From Lachnospiraceae bacterium (lineage in GTDB: Bacteria > Bacillota > Clostridia > Lachnospirales > Lachnospiraceae), in the NCBI GenBank assembly GCA_017431515.1, contig JAFRKV010000030.1, forward strand, positions 21,431 through 85,430: a stretch of DNA of 64,000 nucleotides. The letters run 5' to 3'. Each line of letters opens with the position of its first letter. Within the stretch, counting starts at the first letter, position 1. The translations under genes and the position numbers were made by a program. Positions 8,307-17,100 of the stretch are shown here, piece after piece. The notes beneath the pieces are model-generated. The model had not been told where the DNA came from. It was given only the letters and a program-made list of their open reading frames with translations, and did no database searches.

Positions 8307-8696
8307 ATGTCAGAAAACAAATTCAACGAAACAGTCAATGCGCTTTTCAAGGGAATGGACGGATTCATCTCGACCAAGACAGTCGTTGGCGAGCCGATGC
8401 ATGTGGAGAATACCATCATCATCCCGCTGGCGGACGTATCCTTTGGCGTAGGCGCCGGGGTGTTTGCGAAAGAAGCCAATGACAATAACGGCGGCGGCGG
8501 ACTCGGCGGCAAGATCCAGCCCAGCGCGCTGCTCATCATTCAGGACGGCACGACGAAGCTGGTCAGCATTCACAACCAGGGCGCGCTGAATAAGGTGATG
8601 GATCTGGTGCCGGATATCATCAACAAATTCACCGGCGGCAAGAGCGAGCAGACTGTCAGCGTGGAGCATGCAGCGAAGCCGGACGAAGAAGAATAA
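8307..8696 (+). CDS. ytfJ: GerW/YtfJ family sporulation protein
   Basis: 129 residues with the family layout: an N-terminal helix containing ALFKGMDGFISTKTVVGEP, a central strand region with IIPLADVSFGVGAG, a flexible Gly/Asn stretch (NNGGGGLGGKI), and a C-terminal amphipathic segment ending in acidic residues. In Bacillus GerW is made in spores and is needed for lysozyme-type germination; here it suggests the organism belongs to a spore-forming lineage without proving that it sporulates. It has a good site (GAAGGAGG upstream of 8307) and is followed by a strong bidirectional terminator. Confidence 0.88.
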   Translation: MSENKFNETVNALFKGMDGFISTKTVVGEPMHVENTIIIPLADVSFGVGAGVFAKEANDNNGGGGLGGKIQPSALLIIQDGTTKLVSIHNQGALNKVMDLVPDIINKFTGGKSEQTVSVEHAAKPDEEE

Positions 8697-8719
8697 AAGA
8701 AATCACAAAATGACGCACG

Positions 8720-8749
8720 AAAAAACCGCCGCGATTGCGACGGTTTTTT
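8720..8749. terminator. Bidirectional terminator between ytfJ and rpmB
   Basis: AAAAAACCG (8720-8728) and CGGTTTTTT (8741-8749) form the stem with an inner CGC/GCG and an ATT-containing loop. A-run and T-run flank it symmetrically, so it can end both the plus-strand ytfJ operon and the minus-strand rpmB transcript. Confidence 0.85.
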
Positions 8750-8774
8750 CATGCTGTTCTGTAAGATCCTGATC

Positions 8775-8960
8775 TTAAGCGCGTTCCACTTTGCCGGACT
8801 TCAGACACTGCGCGCAAACATAAAGCCTTTTCGGCGTGCCGTTTACTTTGCAGCGGACAGACTTAATGTTGGATTTCCAAATGTGGTTGGATCTTCTATG
8901 AGAATGGCTCACGTTATTACCGAAATGTGCGCCTTTTCCGCAAATTGCACATGCTGCCAT
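8775..8960 (-). CDS. rpmB: 50S ribosomal protein L28
   Basis: 61 residues, the zinc-binding (C+) form of L28, with Cys4 and Cys7 (ACAICG) and Cys49 and Cys52 (VCAQC) forming the ribbon. A component of the large ribosomal subunit. The start at 8960 is set by AAGGAGGTG just upstream. The gene is divergent from asp23, and the two promoters overlap at a shared -35 box. Confidence 0.95.
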   Translation of the reverse strand: MAACAICGKGAHFGNNVSHSHRRSNHIWKSNIKSVRCKVNGTPKRLYVCAQCLKSGKVERA

Positions 8961-9009
8961 CGTGTCACCTCCTTGCTCATTATCCCTTTTACGAACCTGC
9001 AACGTTATC

Positions 9010-9061
9010 AATATACCAGATAGAATACGCTATTGCAAGAAATTTTTTACTAGGTTATAAT
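9010..9061. promoter_or_regulatory. Divergent overlapping promoters of rpmB and asp23 sharing one -35 box
   Basis: TTGCAA (9033-9038) is its own reverse complement. On the plus strand it is followed by 17 bases and a perfect TATAAT (9056-9061) toward asp23. On the minus strand it is followed by 17 bases and TATATT (9015-9010) toward rpmB. The two promoters cannot be occupied at the same time. Confidence 0.8.
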
Positions 9062-9085
9062 AATTCTGTTTATGGAGGGAGACCG

Positions 9086-9445
9086 ATGAAAGGGATCATA
9101 GAGAATCAATACGGGAAAGTGCTGATCGATCCGGATGTCATCGCGACGTATGCCGGGTCTGTGGCAGTCGGGTGCTTCGGGATCGTCGGAATGGCTGCGA
9201 TCAATGTCAAGGACGGGCTCGTGAAGCTGTTGAAAAAGGATTATCTTTCTCATGGCATCAACGTCACCATTGGCGAGGACGGCAGGATCACCATCGACTT
9301 TCATGTGATCGTTGCATACGATGTGAATATCATCACCGTGACGGACAACCTGACCCATACGGTGAAGTATAAAGTAGAAGCCTTTACGGGCATGCAGATC
9401 GACAAGATCAATGTGACCGTGGAAGGCCTGCGCCTGATTGATTAG
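9086..9445 (+). CDS. Asp23/Gls24 family envelope stress protein
   Basis: 119 residues, a DUF322 protein of the YloU type. The conserved features are the start KGIIENQYGKVLIDPDVIATYAGSVA (in part), a central GINVTIGEDG, and the C-terminal INVTVEGLR. It is encoded directly before the fatty acid kinase gene, as yloU-yloV are in Bacillus. The function is not well defined; relatives associate with the membrane and respond to envelope stress. The start at 9086 has GGAGGGAG at 9074-9081. Confidence 0.92.
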   Translation: MKGIIENQYGKVLIDPDVIATYAGSVAVGCFGIVGMAAINVKDGLVKLLKKDYLSHGINVTIGEDGRITIDFHVIVAYDVNIITVTDNLTHTVKYKVEAFTGMQIDKINVTVEGLRLID

Positions 9446-9459
9446 AGGAGGACGAAGCA

Positions 9460-11136
9460 TTGGCTACCACAACGATTGATGCGGCTCTGCTTCAAAAAAT
9501 GTTCCTTGCGGGCGCAAAGAATCTGGAAGCAAAAAAAGAGTGGATCAATGAATTAAATGTGTTTCCGGTGCCGGACGGCGATACCGGGACGAATATGACG
9601 ATGACGATCATGTCGGCGGCAAAGGAGGTCGCCTCCCTTTCCGATCATTCGATGGAGGCGCTTTGCAAGGCGATCTCATCCGGGTCATTAAGGGGCGCGC
9701 GGGGTAATTCCGGCGTGATTCTATCTCAGCTCCTGCGCGGCTTCACCAAGGTGGTGAAAGAGCAGGAAGAGCTGGATACAGAGGTGCTTTCCGAAGCCTT
9801 TGAAAAGGCGGTGGCGACGGCTTACAAAGCGGTCATGCAGCCTAAGGAAGGGACGATTCTCACCGTGGCCAAGGGCGCCAGCGAAAAAGCGAAGCAGCTC
9901 CTGGACGAGACGGATGATCTCACTGTTTTCATTGACGGCGTCATTAAGGAAGCGGAATACGTCCTCAGCAAGACGCCGGATATGCTGCCGGTGTTAAAAC
10001 AGGCAGGGGTCGTGGACTCCGGCGGACAGGGCCTTGTGGAGGTCTTAAAGGGCGCAAGGGATGCGTTCCTCGGGAAAGAGATCGATTATGCCGTGGAGGG
10101 TGCCACAGAAGGCACCGGCTCACTGCAAAAGATCACCGCGGAGACGGAAGCGGAGATCCGCTTCGGCTATTGCACGGAGTATATCATCGTCCTAAACCGC
10201 CCGTTAAAGGACAGTGAAGAGGATGAATACCGGGCTTTTCTGGAATCCATCGGGGACTCCATCGTGCTGGTGGCCGATGATGATATCGTCAAGACCCATG
10301 TGCATACCAACGAACCGGGCGTGGCGCTGACGAAGGCACTGACCTTCGGATCCTTAAGCAAAATCAAGATCGACAATATGCGCGAGGAGCATCAGGAGAA
10401 GCTCTTCAAAGAAGCAGAAAAGCAGGCGGCACTGAAAAAAGCCGAAAGCAAGAAGAAAACCCCTGCTGCCGAATGGAAAGAGGTGGGATTTATCGCGGTC
10501 TCCATCGGCGAAGGGTTAAACCAGATCTTCAAAGAGCTTGGGGTGGATCATATCATCGAAGGCGGACAAACCATGAACCCCAGCACGGAAGATATCTTAA
10601 ACGCCGTCGATCAGGTGAATGCCAAGACGATCTTTGTTTTGCCCAACAATAAAAACATCATTCTGGCGGCGGAGCAGGCGACCCACCTTTCCGATGATAA
10701 GAATCTGGTGGTGATTCCGACGAAGACGATCCCCCAGGGGATCACGGCGCTGATCAATTATGAGGAAGGGATCTCGCCGGAAGAGAATCAGGAGCGCATG
10801 ACCAATGAACTTTCCTCCGTCAAGACCGGTCAGGTCACCTATGCGGTGCGTGACACCGAGATCGACGACAAGACCATCAAACAAGGTGATTACATGGGCA
10901 TCGGCGACAAGACCATCCTTTCTGTCGGAACGGATCTGGAGGAGGTCGTGGTGAACATGGCTAAGGAAATGGTGGATGACGAGGCCGGCATGATCTCCGT
11001 CTATTATGGTGAAGAAGTGGACGAGCAGGCTGCGGATGCGCTGGCGGAAAAGCTGACGGAGGCATTCCCGGATCTGGAGATTGAGCTGAATAACGGCGGA
11101 CAGCCGATCTATTACTATATTCTGTCGGTGGAGTGA
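9460..11136 (+). CDS. fakA: Fatty acid kinase catalytic subunit FakA (DAK2 domain)
   Basis: 558 residues. The N-terminal Dak2 domain has FPVPDGDTGTNM with metal/ATP residues D39, D41 and N45, then LRGARGNSGVILSQ, followed by a central domain and a C-terminal DegV-like FakA domain. FakA phosphorylates fatty acids held by FakB (DegV) carrier proteins, giving acyl-phosphate for phospholipid synthesis. The start is TTG 9460 behind AGGAGG. No stand-alone FakB gene is in the window, but a DegV domain is fused to the kinase at 37642-40338, which is a possible functional link (inference). It lies 3 bases before recG. Confidence 0.93.
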   Translation: MATTTIDAALLQKMFLAGAKNLEAKKEWINELNVFPVPDGDTGTNMTMTIMSAAKEVASLSDHSMEALCKAISSGSLRGARGNSGVILSQLLRGFTKVVKEQEELDTEVLSEAFEKAVATAYKAVMQPKEGTILTVAKGASEKAKQLLDETDDLTVFIDGVIKEAEYVLSKTPDMLPVLKQAGVVDSGGQGLVEVLKGARDAFLGKEIDYAVEGATEGTGSLQKITAETEAEIRFGYCTEYIIVLNRPLKDSEEDEYRAFLESIGDSIVLVADDDIVKTHVHTNEPGVALTKALTFGSLSKIKIDNMREEHQEKLFKEAEKQAALKKAESKKKTPAAEWKEVGFIAVSIGEGLNQIFKELGVDHIIEGGQTMNPSTEDILNAVDQVNAKTIFVLPNNKNIILAAEQATHLSDDKNLVVIPTKTIPQGITALINYEEGISPEENQERMTNELSSVKTGQVTYAVRDTEIDDKTIKQGDYMGIGDKTILSVGTDLEEVVVNMAKEMVDDEAGMISVYYGEEVDEQAADALAEKLTEAFPDLEIELNNGGQPIYYYILSVE

Positions 11137-11139
11137 CGG

Positions 11140-13203
11140 ATGATCAAAGGGACGGATCCGATCCGCGTCGTGAAAGGGGTCGGAGCGAAAACAGAAGAGC
11201 TGATGCATAATTTGGGAGTATACACCGTTGGTGATATACTCTCTTATTTTCCGCGGGATTACCGGATCATGCAGGAACCGGTGAAGATCGCGGACGTAAA
11301 GGAAAACGCGGTGAATGCGATTCTGGCGCGGACGGCCAGCATGCCACGCACCAGAAAGGGCAGACGTGTGGCAGTGACAAGCTGCAAGGCTTCGGACGGC
11401 TTCCGGGAAATTGAACTGGTCTGGTTTCGCATGCCCTATGTGAAAAACATGCTGACCCCCGGGAAGAACCAGATCTTTTACGGCCGGGTGATCCGCCGCG
11501 GCGGGAAACTCGTGATGGAGCAACCCGTGATCTATGCCTATGAGGAGTATGCGCAGCTGACAGGCCGGCTCCTGCCGGTCTATGCGCTGACCAAAGGGAT
11601 CTCCAACCACCTGATGGAAAAGCTGTTGTCGCAGATCCTGCCGGAGGACACGGCGTTTCCGCAGGATCCGTACACAGACGAACTGCGGGAGAGAAATGAT
11701 CTGGTGCCGCTTCCGGATGCGATCCGCATCATGCATGCACCGAGGGATATGGAGGCTCTATCCTTATCCCACCGGAGGCTGGCCTTTGACGAATTCTTTT
11801 TCTTCCTGCTGGGGATACAGCGGCTGAAGGGCGCCGGCTCTGCCGAAAAGAACGGATTTACCTTTGCCGACAGTGCTTTTTTGAAGGAAACGGCTGCAAA
11901 GCTCCCTTATGCGTTGACGGAGGCGCAGCAGAGGGTGCTTACGGAGACCGCAGGAGATATGAAATCGGACCACCTCATGCAGCGGCTGATCCAGGGAGAT
12001 GTGGGTTCCGGGAAAACCGTGATCGCTTTTCTACTCATGGCCTGGTGCGCGCACAGCGGCTATCAGGCCGCCCTGATGGCGCCCACGGAGGTGCTGGCGA
12101 AGCAGCATTTTGAAACCATACAGTCCTATTTGTCGCTTTGCGGGCTGTCCTTTCCGGTGATCCTGCTGACCGGATCCATGACCGCAAAAGAGAAGCGGGA
12201 GGCCTATGCAAGGATGGAAAACGAGCCGGATGCGCTGGTGATCGGGACGCACGCGCTGATTCAGGAAAAGGCGGCGTTTTCCTCTCTGGCTCTGGTGATC
12301 ACCGACGAGCAGCACCGGTTTGGGGTGAAACAACGGGAAGCCCTTTCCAAGAAAGGGGAGAAGCCACATTACCTGGTGATGAGCGCGACGCCGATCCCAA
12401 GGACGCTGGCCATCATTCTGTTCGGAGACCTGTCGATCTCGGTGATCGATACCCTTCCTGCAGACCGGCTTCCCATCAAAAACTGCGTTGTAGGACCTTC
12501 CTACCGCCAGAAGGCATGGGAGTTTTTGACCAGTGAAGTGGAAGCCGGCCATCAATGCTATGTGATCTGCCCCTTGGTGGAGGCAACGGAGCAGACCGAA
12601 GCGGAGAATGTGGAGGACTACGCGGCGCGCCTGACGGAAGCGTTGCCGGAGAGGATCCGCATCGAGACGCTCCACGGCCGCATGAAAGCGGAGGAGAAGG
12701 ATCGCGTCATGGAGGCGTTTCTTCGGAGGGAAGCGGATATTCTGGTTTCCACCACCGTGGTAGAGGTAGGGGTGAATGTGCCCAATGCCACGGTCATGCT
12801 GGTGGAAAACGCGGAGCGGTTCGGGCTTTCCCAGCTCCATCAGCTGAGAGGCCGTGTCGGCAGGGGGGAGGCGCAGTCCTACTGCATTTTCTTAAGCGCA
12901 AGAGAGGATGCCGCGACGAATGAACGGCTGTCGGTGCTGAATCACTCCAATGACGGATTTTATATCGCGTCGGAGGATTTGAAGCTCCGGGGCCCGGGAG
13001 ATTTCCTCGGGATCCGCCAGAGCGGCGTGCTGGACTTTCAGATCGCAGATGTGTATCAGGATGCAAGCCTCCTGTCACTTGCCGCGGAAGAAGTGAAACG
13101 GCTGAGCGAGGCGGATCCGGAGTTATCCGACCCTGCCCATGAAGGGATCCGGCAGAGGCTTGACCTGACACTGCAAAAACAATTGGAGGGACTGAATCTA
13201 TGA
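11140..13203 (+). CDS. recG: ATP-dependent DNA helicase RecG
   Basis: 687 residues, full length. The N-terminal wedge/OB region begins IRVVKGVGAKTEELM. The helicase core carries Walker A at residues 286-293 (GDVGSGKT), the DEQH box at 389-392, motif III SATPIPRT, and the C-terminal GRVGRG and LKLRGPGDFLGIRQSG. RecG remodels stalled forks and Holliday junctions. It is downstream of fakA as in many Firmicutes, and its stop overlaps the next start by four bases. Confidence 0.96.
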   Translation: MIKGTDPIRVVKGVGAKTEELMHNLGVYTVGDILSYFPRDYRIMQEPVKIADVKENAVNAILARTASMPRTRKGRRVAVTSCKASDGFREIELVWFRMPYVKNMLTPGKNQIFYGRVIRRGGKLVMEQPVIYAYEEYAQLTGRLLPVYALTKGISNHLMEKLLSQILPEDTAFPQDPYTDELRERNDLVPLPDAIRIMHAPRDMEALSLSHRRLAFDEFFFFLLGIQRLKGAGSAEKNGFTFADSAFLKETAAKLPYALTEAQQRVLTETAGDMKSDHLMQRLIQGDVGSGKTVIAFLLMAWCAHSGYQAALMAPTEVLAKQHFETIQSYLSLCGLSFPVILLTGSMTAKEKREAYARMENEPDALVIGTHALIQEKAAFSSLALVITDEQHRFGVKQREALSKKGEKPHYLVMSATPIPRTLAIILFGDLSISVIDTLPADRLPIKNCVVGPSYRQKAWEFLTSEVEAGHQCYVICPLVEATEQTEAENVEDYAARLTEALPERIRIETLHGRMKAEEKDRVMEAFLRREADILVSTTVVEVGVNVPNATVMLVENAERFGLSQLHQLRGRVGRGEAQSYCIFLSAREDAATNERLSVLNHSNDGFYIASEDLKLRGPGDFLGIRQSGVLDFQIADVYQDASLLSLAAEEVKRLSEADPELSDPAHEGIRQRLDLTLQKQLEGLNL

Positions 13204-13952
13204 TCACAGACGGATTTGATGCCAATGCAAAACCACTGATGGAACCGGTGGATTTTTACGGAGCGGCAAAGCACCTTTGCGACTGCTGCATCGTGACCTT
13301 TTCCAACCGGATCGCGGAGGCGGTGCTGAAGGAATTTCCCAATGAAAAGGTGGGGAAGATCCGGGACGCCAACGGCGGACGACCCATTTATCTGCTGCAG
13401 CATGCGGGAAAACAGTACGCCTTCTATCTCTCCCGCATCGGATCGGCGCTGGCCGCCACCGATGTGATCGATGCCAACCATCTGACAGGGGCGACGCGGT
13501 TTGTTTTCTTCGGCTCCGCGGGAAGTCTGAACGAGGCGGAAACCATCGGGAAATACGTGCTGCCCACGGAAGCCTACCGGGATGAGGGGATGTCCTATCA
13601 TTATGCCGCCCCCGCGGACTATATCAAAATCCGGGAAAGCGACCGGTTGGCAGAACTTTTCCGGGAGCTGGAGCTTCCTTACATCCAAAGCAGGATCTGG
13701 ACCACGGATGCCTTTTATATGGAAACGCCGGAGAAACTGCAGGCCAGAAAAGCAGAGGGGTGTCTCGCGGTGGAGATGGAAGCAGCCGGTGTGCAGGCGG
13801 TCTGCGATTATTACGGCTTTTCCTATTATGTCTTCCTCATGACTGGAGATGTGCTGGCGGAGGGGGACTATGACATCGGCACCCTCTGGGCGGTGAACCA
13901 TCATACCCAGAACTTTCATGTCGCGCTGAAAATCGCAGAGCGTTTGGCGTAA
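13200..13952 (+). CDS. Nucleoside phosphorylase family protein
   Basis: 250 residues of the purine/uridine phosphorylase fold. Supporting motifs are FFGSAGSL, where the family has its phosphate-binding Gly-rich loop, and VEMEAAG near residue 190, which in the family contacts the ribose and base. Family members split a nucleoside with phosphate to a free base and ribose 1-phosphate. The N-terminal part (DCCIVTFSNRIAEAVL) differs from DeoD and Udp, so substrate is open. It overlaps recG by four bases and is likely co-transcribed. Confidence 0.82.
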   Translation: MITDGFDANAKPLMEPVDFYGAAKHLCDCCIVTFSNRIAEAVLKEFPNEKVGKIRDANGGRPIYLLQHAGKQYAFYLSRIGSALAATDVIDANHLTGATRFVFFGSAGSLNEAETIGKYVLPTEAYRDEGMSYHYAAPADYIKIRESDRLAELFRELELPYIQSRIWTTDAFYMETPEKLQARKAEGCLAVEMEAAGVQAVCDYYGFSYYVFLMTGDVLAEGDYDIGTLWAVNHHTQNFHVALKIAERLA

Positions 13953-13955
13953 GTG

Positions 13956-13984
13956 TTGACTTTTTGACCTGAAATGCATATGAT
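13956..13984 (+). promoter_or_regulatory. Sigma-A promoter for the lipoprotein gene
   Basis: TTGACT (13956-13961), 17-base spacer, TATGAT (13979-13984), placed directly after the phosphorylase stop codon; a GGAGG-type site precedes the start at 14014. Confidence 0.8.
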
Positions 13985-14013
13985 TTTGGAAAACTGATAG
14001 GAGGAATACGATT

Positions 14014-15261
14014 ATGAAAAAAAGATTGCTTGGAAGCGTGACAGCTGTATTGCTGGCGGCAGCGTCTCTGGCGGGATGCGGCACCCAAAACGCAGCGTCT
14101 TCACAGCCTGCCACGGAGCAGAGCGTATCCACAGAGGCCGCTGCAGAACAGGCCGCATCCGGACAGACCAGCTATGATCCGGCTGCATTTGATGCAAAAG
14201 GAGAAACGATGAAGCCGGAGGAGAACTCTGCCATCGATATCACGGGATGCGATACGTTTACGCAGATCGTGGAAAAGCTGGATGACGGAATGGGCTACGC
14301 CAACACCACGATCTGGGATACGGAAGTGCTGCTGGTTTCCAGCGGAACCTACGAATGGGAGCCCGGCACCGAAGCAGCCATCGACGCAGAGATCTTTTAC
14401 TATAACGACGATGTGCCGACGTATCTTGCCACAGTCACCGCCGGCGGGACGGCTTATCCGCTTTCCGTCAAAGACGGATACCTGTATGTGGGCGGAAATC
14501 ATTTCATCACCAAATACCTGATCGACAGCGGCTCCCTGGTCGAGGTGGAAGAGGGGTATTACGAGTATGACGAGGCAGGGGAGGAGATCGGCTATTACAG
14601 AACCTGCAACAGCCAGTTTGAGGATTATGACGAGGCAACAGCAAAAAGCAATGTGGAGGGGCTGTTCAATGAGTTGGAAGAGGCGGATGTCATTGCCTTC
14701 CAGACCGTGGGAGCGGTGACGCCGGTGGAAGGGTCGCTGCCGCAGTATGAGTATCCGGGACCGGAGCTTTTCTACAGCGTTCTCTATCAGTATCTGACCG
14801 ACGAACTGTCCAAAAATTACGATGCCGCGCAGGTCAGCATTCCGTGCCCTGTCATCGTCGCAGAGGATGATTCCGACAAATCCGATATCCGCGTTTACGG
14901 GAATTTCTGGATCTTGAATTATAACCTGGATGGGGACACCCTGGAATGCGTTTCCGGCGGTTCTTATCCGGGGTGCGTCCATATCAAGCAGACGGACGAT
15001 GGATATGAAGTCACTTCCATGGATGTCGTGGCGGACGGTTCGGACTTCACCGAAAGCGCCAAGAAGATCTTCGGAGATCATTACGATGCCTTCATGAAGG
15101 ACGGCGAGGATGAAAAGACCAGAGATGCCCTTCGCGCGCAGATCATCGCAAACTATGCGGCGGCAAACAATCTGGATATCAAAGCATATCAGGATGAGGG
15201 ATGGGATCCTGTGACGCTGCCCGAAGAGAATATTGATTCCTTTTACAGCGCCCTGAACTGA
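14014..15261 (+). CDS. Putative lipoprotein
   Basis: 415 residues. The lipobox L-A-G-C with Cys22 after a short hydrophobic signal predicts a lipid-anchored extracellular protein. Residues 25-50 are an Ala/Ser/Gln/Thr-rich linker. The mature part is acidic and rich in Tyr, Asp and Glu (for instance YYEYDEAGEEIGYYRT), with no cysteines beyond the lipobox and no motif I recognise. It has its own promoter and is not obviously tied to its neighbours. Its stop codon abuts the stop codon of the convergent rqcH. Confidence 0.85.
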   Translation: MKKRLLGSVTAVLLAAASLAGCGTQNAASSQPATEQSVSTEAAAEQAASGQTSYDPAAFDAKGETMKPEENSAIDITGCDTFTQIVEKLDDGMGYANTTIWDTEVLLVSSGTYEWEPGTEAAIDAEIFYYNDDVPTYLATVTAGGTAYPLSVKDGYLYVGGNHFITKYLIDSGSLVEVEEGYYEYDEAGEEIGYYRTCNSQFEDYDEATAKSNVEGLFNELEEADVIAFQTVGAVTPVEGSLPQYEYPGPELFYSVLYQYLTDELSKNYDAAQVSIPCPVIVAEDDSDKSDIRVYGNFWILNYNLDGDTLECVSGGSYPGCVHIKQTDDGYEVTSMDVVADGSDFTESAKKIFGDHYDAFMKDGEDEKTRDALRAQIIANYAAANNLDIKAYQDEGWDPVTLPEENIDSFYSALN

Positions 15262-17007
15262 TCAGTTCTGATCTTCCACAAGGGTCAGACCAGACACGCC
15301 CGGTGTCACCGTCATGGAGTAGTTGGTATAGTAGATCACATACCCAGGCGGTGTGCCGGGTGTTTTTTTGACGTCTTTGCGCTGGAGATAATCCACCTCC
15401 ACCTTTTCACTCTGCTTGCCACGGGAGTAATAAGCTGCGAGGGCTGCGGCCTCTTCATAAGCGCGATCCGGCACTTCTTTTCCGCCGGTGCGCAGGATCA
15501 CATGGGAGCCCGGCATCTTCTTGGCGTGGAACCAGAGATCCTTACTGTTGGCCAGTTTGAAGGTCAGCTCGTCGTTCTGGTAATTGTTTTTGCCCACATA
15601 GAGATCAAAGCCGTCAGAGGAGCGGTAATGATACGGACGGCTGGTGATCTTCGCTTTTTTGTCCGTGCTCTTTTTCCGGAGATATCCGGACTCGATGAGC
15701 TCTGCGCGGATCGGCGCGAGATCTGCTTCGGTTTCGGCCAGATCCAGAGACATCAGGATGGATTCCAGATGAGCCTTTTCTGTCTCCGTCTCCTGCAGCT
15801 GCAGGGTCAGCGCTTCATAGGTGCGCTTTAACTTCTGATATTTTGCAAAATACCGCTGGGCGTTGTCGGTGGGAGAGAGGGCCGGATCCAGCGTGATTTT
15901 TAGCTCCGCGCCGGTATTGTAATCCTCTGTGACAAAGACTGCGTCCCCTTCTTTGATTTGATGGGAAAAGGCGGTCAAAAGCTCCCCACAGGTGCGGAAC
16001 TTGTCCCTTTTTTCCGTGTCTGACAGCTGCGTCCGCTGAAGATCATACTTTTTGACGACGCGCTCGTAGACGGTGGTCACTATGTGCCGAAGATCCGCGG
16101 ACTTCTGGCGGATGCGGGTGTGCGCGGCTTTGGCAGCATAAAAGTACTGCAGGAGCTCGGATAAAGTCTCAAAGGGCCGCACTTCGCAATCTTGGTAGCA
16201 TGCGAGAGGCAGGGCGGAAAACTCCTGCGGGACCCCGTCTTTTTCGTAGACAACGGGGTTGAACTGTTTGTTTCGGATCAGATCCGTCAGTTGTAAAAAA
16301 GCCTCCGAAAGGCGGCCGGCATCCTCTTCTGACAGGGCTTCCCCGGGGCGGTCGGCATCAACTCCCGCGCGGAAACAAAGATCATTGGCTGCCACAGGGC
16401 TGATGCCGGTAAAGGAGGTGTAGATCGCTTTCGAAAGCGATGCATTTGCACCATTGATCCGGCGGAGAAAAAGGGCAGCATCCGCTTCCAGCGGGTTTTC
16501 TTTCTGCGTGGTCTCCGGAATGAAATAAGTGCGGCCGGGAAGCACTTCCCGCACCGAACTGACCTGGGCGGAAATGTGCTTGATGCTGTCCAGGATTTTG
16601 TCCGTTTCATCGCAGAAAATGATGTTGCTGTGCTTGCCCATGAGTTCCGCGATCAGACGCTTTTGCCTGAGATCCCCCAGCTCGTCCAGATGCTCGATGG
16701 TAAAGATCAGGATACGCTCCAAGGAGGGCTGCGTGACGGAGACGATCCGTCCGGAGCCGATGTGCTTCCGCAACAGCATGCAGAAATTGGGCGCAGTCTG
16801 GGGGGATGGTTTGTTGCGCTCCGTCAGATAAAGAAGCGGCAGCGAGGCGTTGGCGGAGAGCAGAAGACGCTTCTGGGTGGAATTCCCTTTACAGGTGATC
16901 AGAAGCTCGTCCGGCTCGGGTTGCGCGATCTTTGCAATATGCATGCCTGTCAGCGCTCTGTTAAGTTCCTCGCACAGCCCCGCGACTGTGATCCCGTCAA
17001 ATGCCAT
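15262..17007 (-). CDS. rqcH: Ribosome quality control protein RqcH (NFACT/Tae2 family, FbpA-like)
   Basis: 581 residues with the full NFACT layout: NFACT-N from the start AFDGITVAGLCEEL, a helix-hairpin-helix and coiled-coil middle (about 270-450), and NFACT-R at the C-terminus with DLWFHAKKMPGSHVIL. RqcH binds stalled 50S-peptidyl-tRNA complexes and adds C-terminal alanine tails; older annotation calls the family fibronectin-binding. The start at 17007 is chosen because the conserved family start (AFDG) follows it, although its ribosome site is weak. It is divergent from yicC and converges on the lipoprotein gene. Confidence 0.93.
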   Translation of the reverse strand: MAFDGITVAGLCEELNRALTGMHIAKIAQPEPDELLITCKGNSTQKRLLLSANASLPLLYLTERNKPSPQTAPNFCMLLRKHIGSGRIVSVTQPSLERILIFTIEHLDELGDLRQKRLIAELMGKHSNIIFCDETDKILDSIKHISAQVSSVREVLPGRTYFIPETTQKENPLEADAALFLRRINGANASLSKAIYTSFTGISPVAANDLCFRAGVDADRPGEALSEEDAGRLSEAFLQLTDLIRNKQFNPVVYEKDGVPQEFSALPLACYQDCEVRPFETLSELLQYFYAAKAAHTRIRQKSADLRHIVTTVYERVVKKYDLQRTQLSDTEKRDKFRTCGELLTAFSHQIKEGDAVFVTEDYNTGAELKITLDPALSPTDNAQRYFAKYQKLKRTYEALTLQLQETETEKAHLESILMSLDLAETEADLAPIRAELIESGYLRKKSTDKKAKITSRPYHYRSSDGFDLYVGKNNYQNDELTFKLANSKDLWFHAKKMPGSHVILRTGGKEVPDRAYEEAAALAAYYSRGKQSEKVEVDYLQRKDVKKTPGTPPGYVIYYTNYSMTVTPGVSGLTLVEDQN

Positions 17008-17035
17008 GTTTCCGTAGCCCTTTCCGCGTGTTTGT

Positions 17036-17064
17036 TTGACTTCATGCTGTTTTTCCATTATACT
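17036..17064 (+). promoter_or_regulatory. Sigma-A promoter for the yicC operon
   Basis: TTGACT (17036-17041), 17-base spacer, TATACT (17059-17064). On the opposite strand TATAAT can be read at 17062-17057, a possible -10 for rqcH, though its -35 is poor. Confidence 0.75.
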
Positions 17065-17100
17065 ATCATACGTGGTGAAGGAGAAAAAGGGGTTTTTCTT

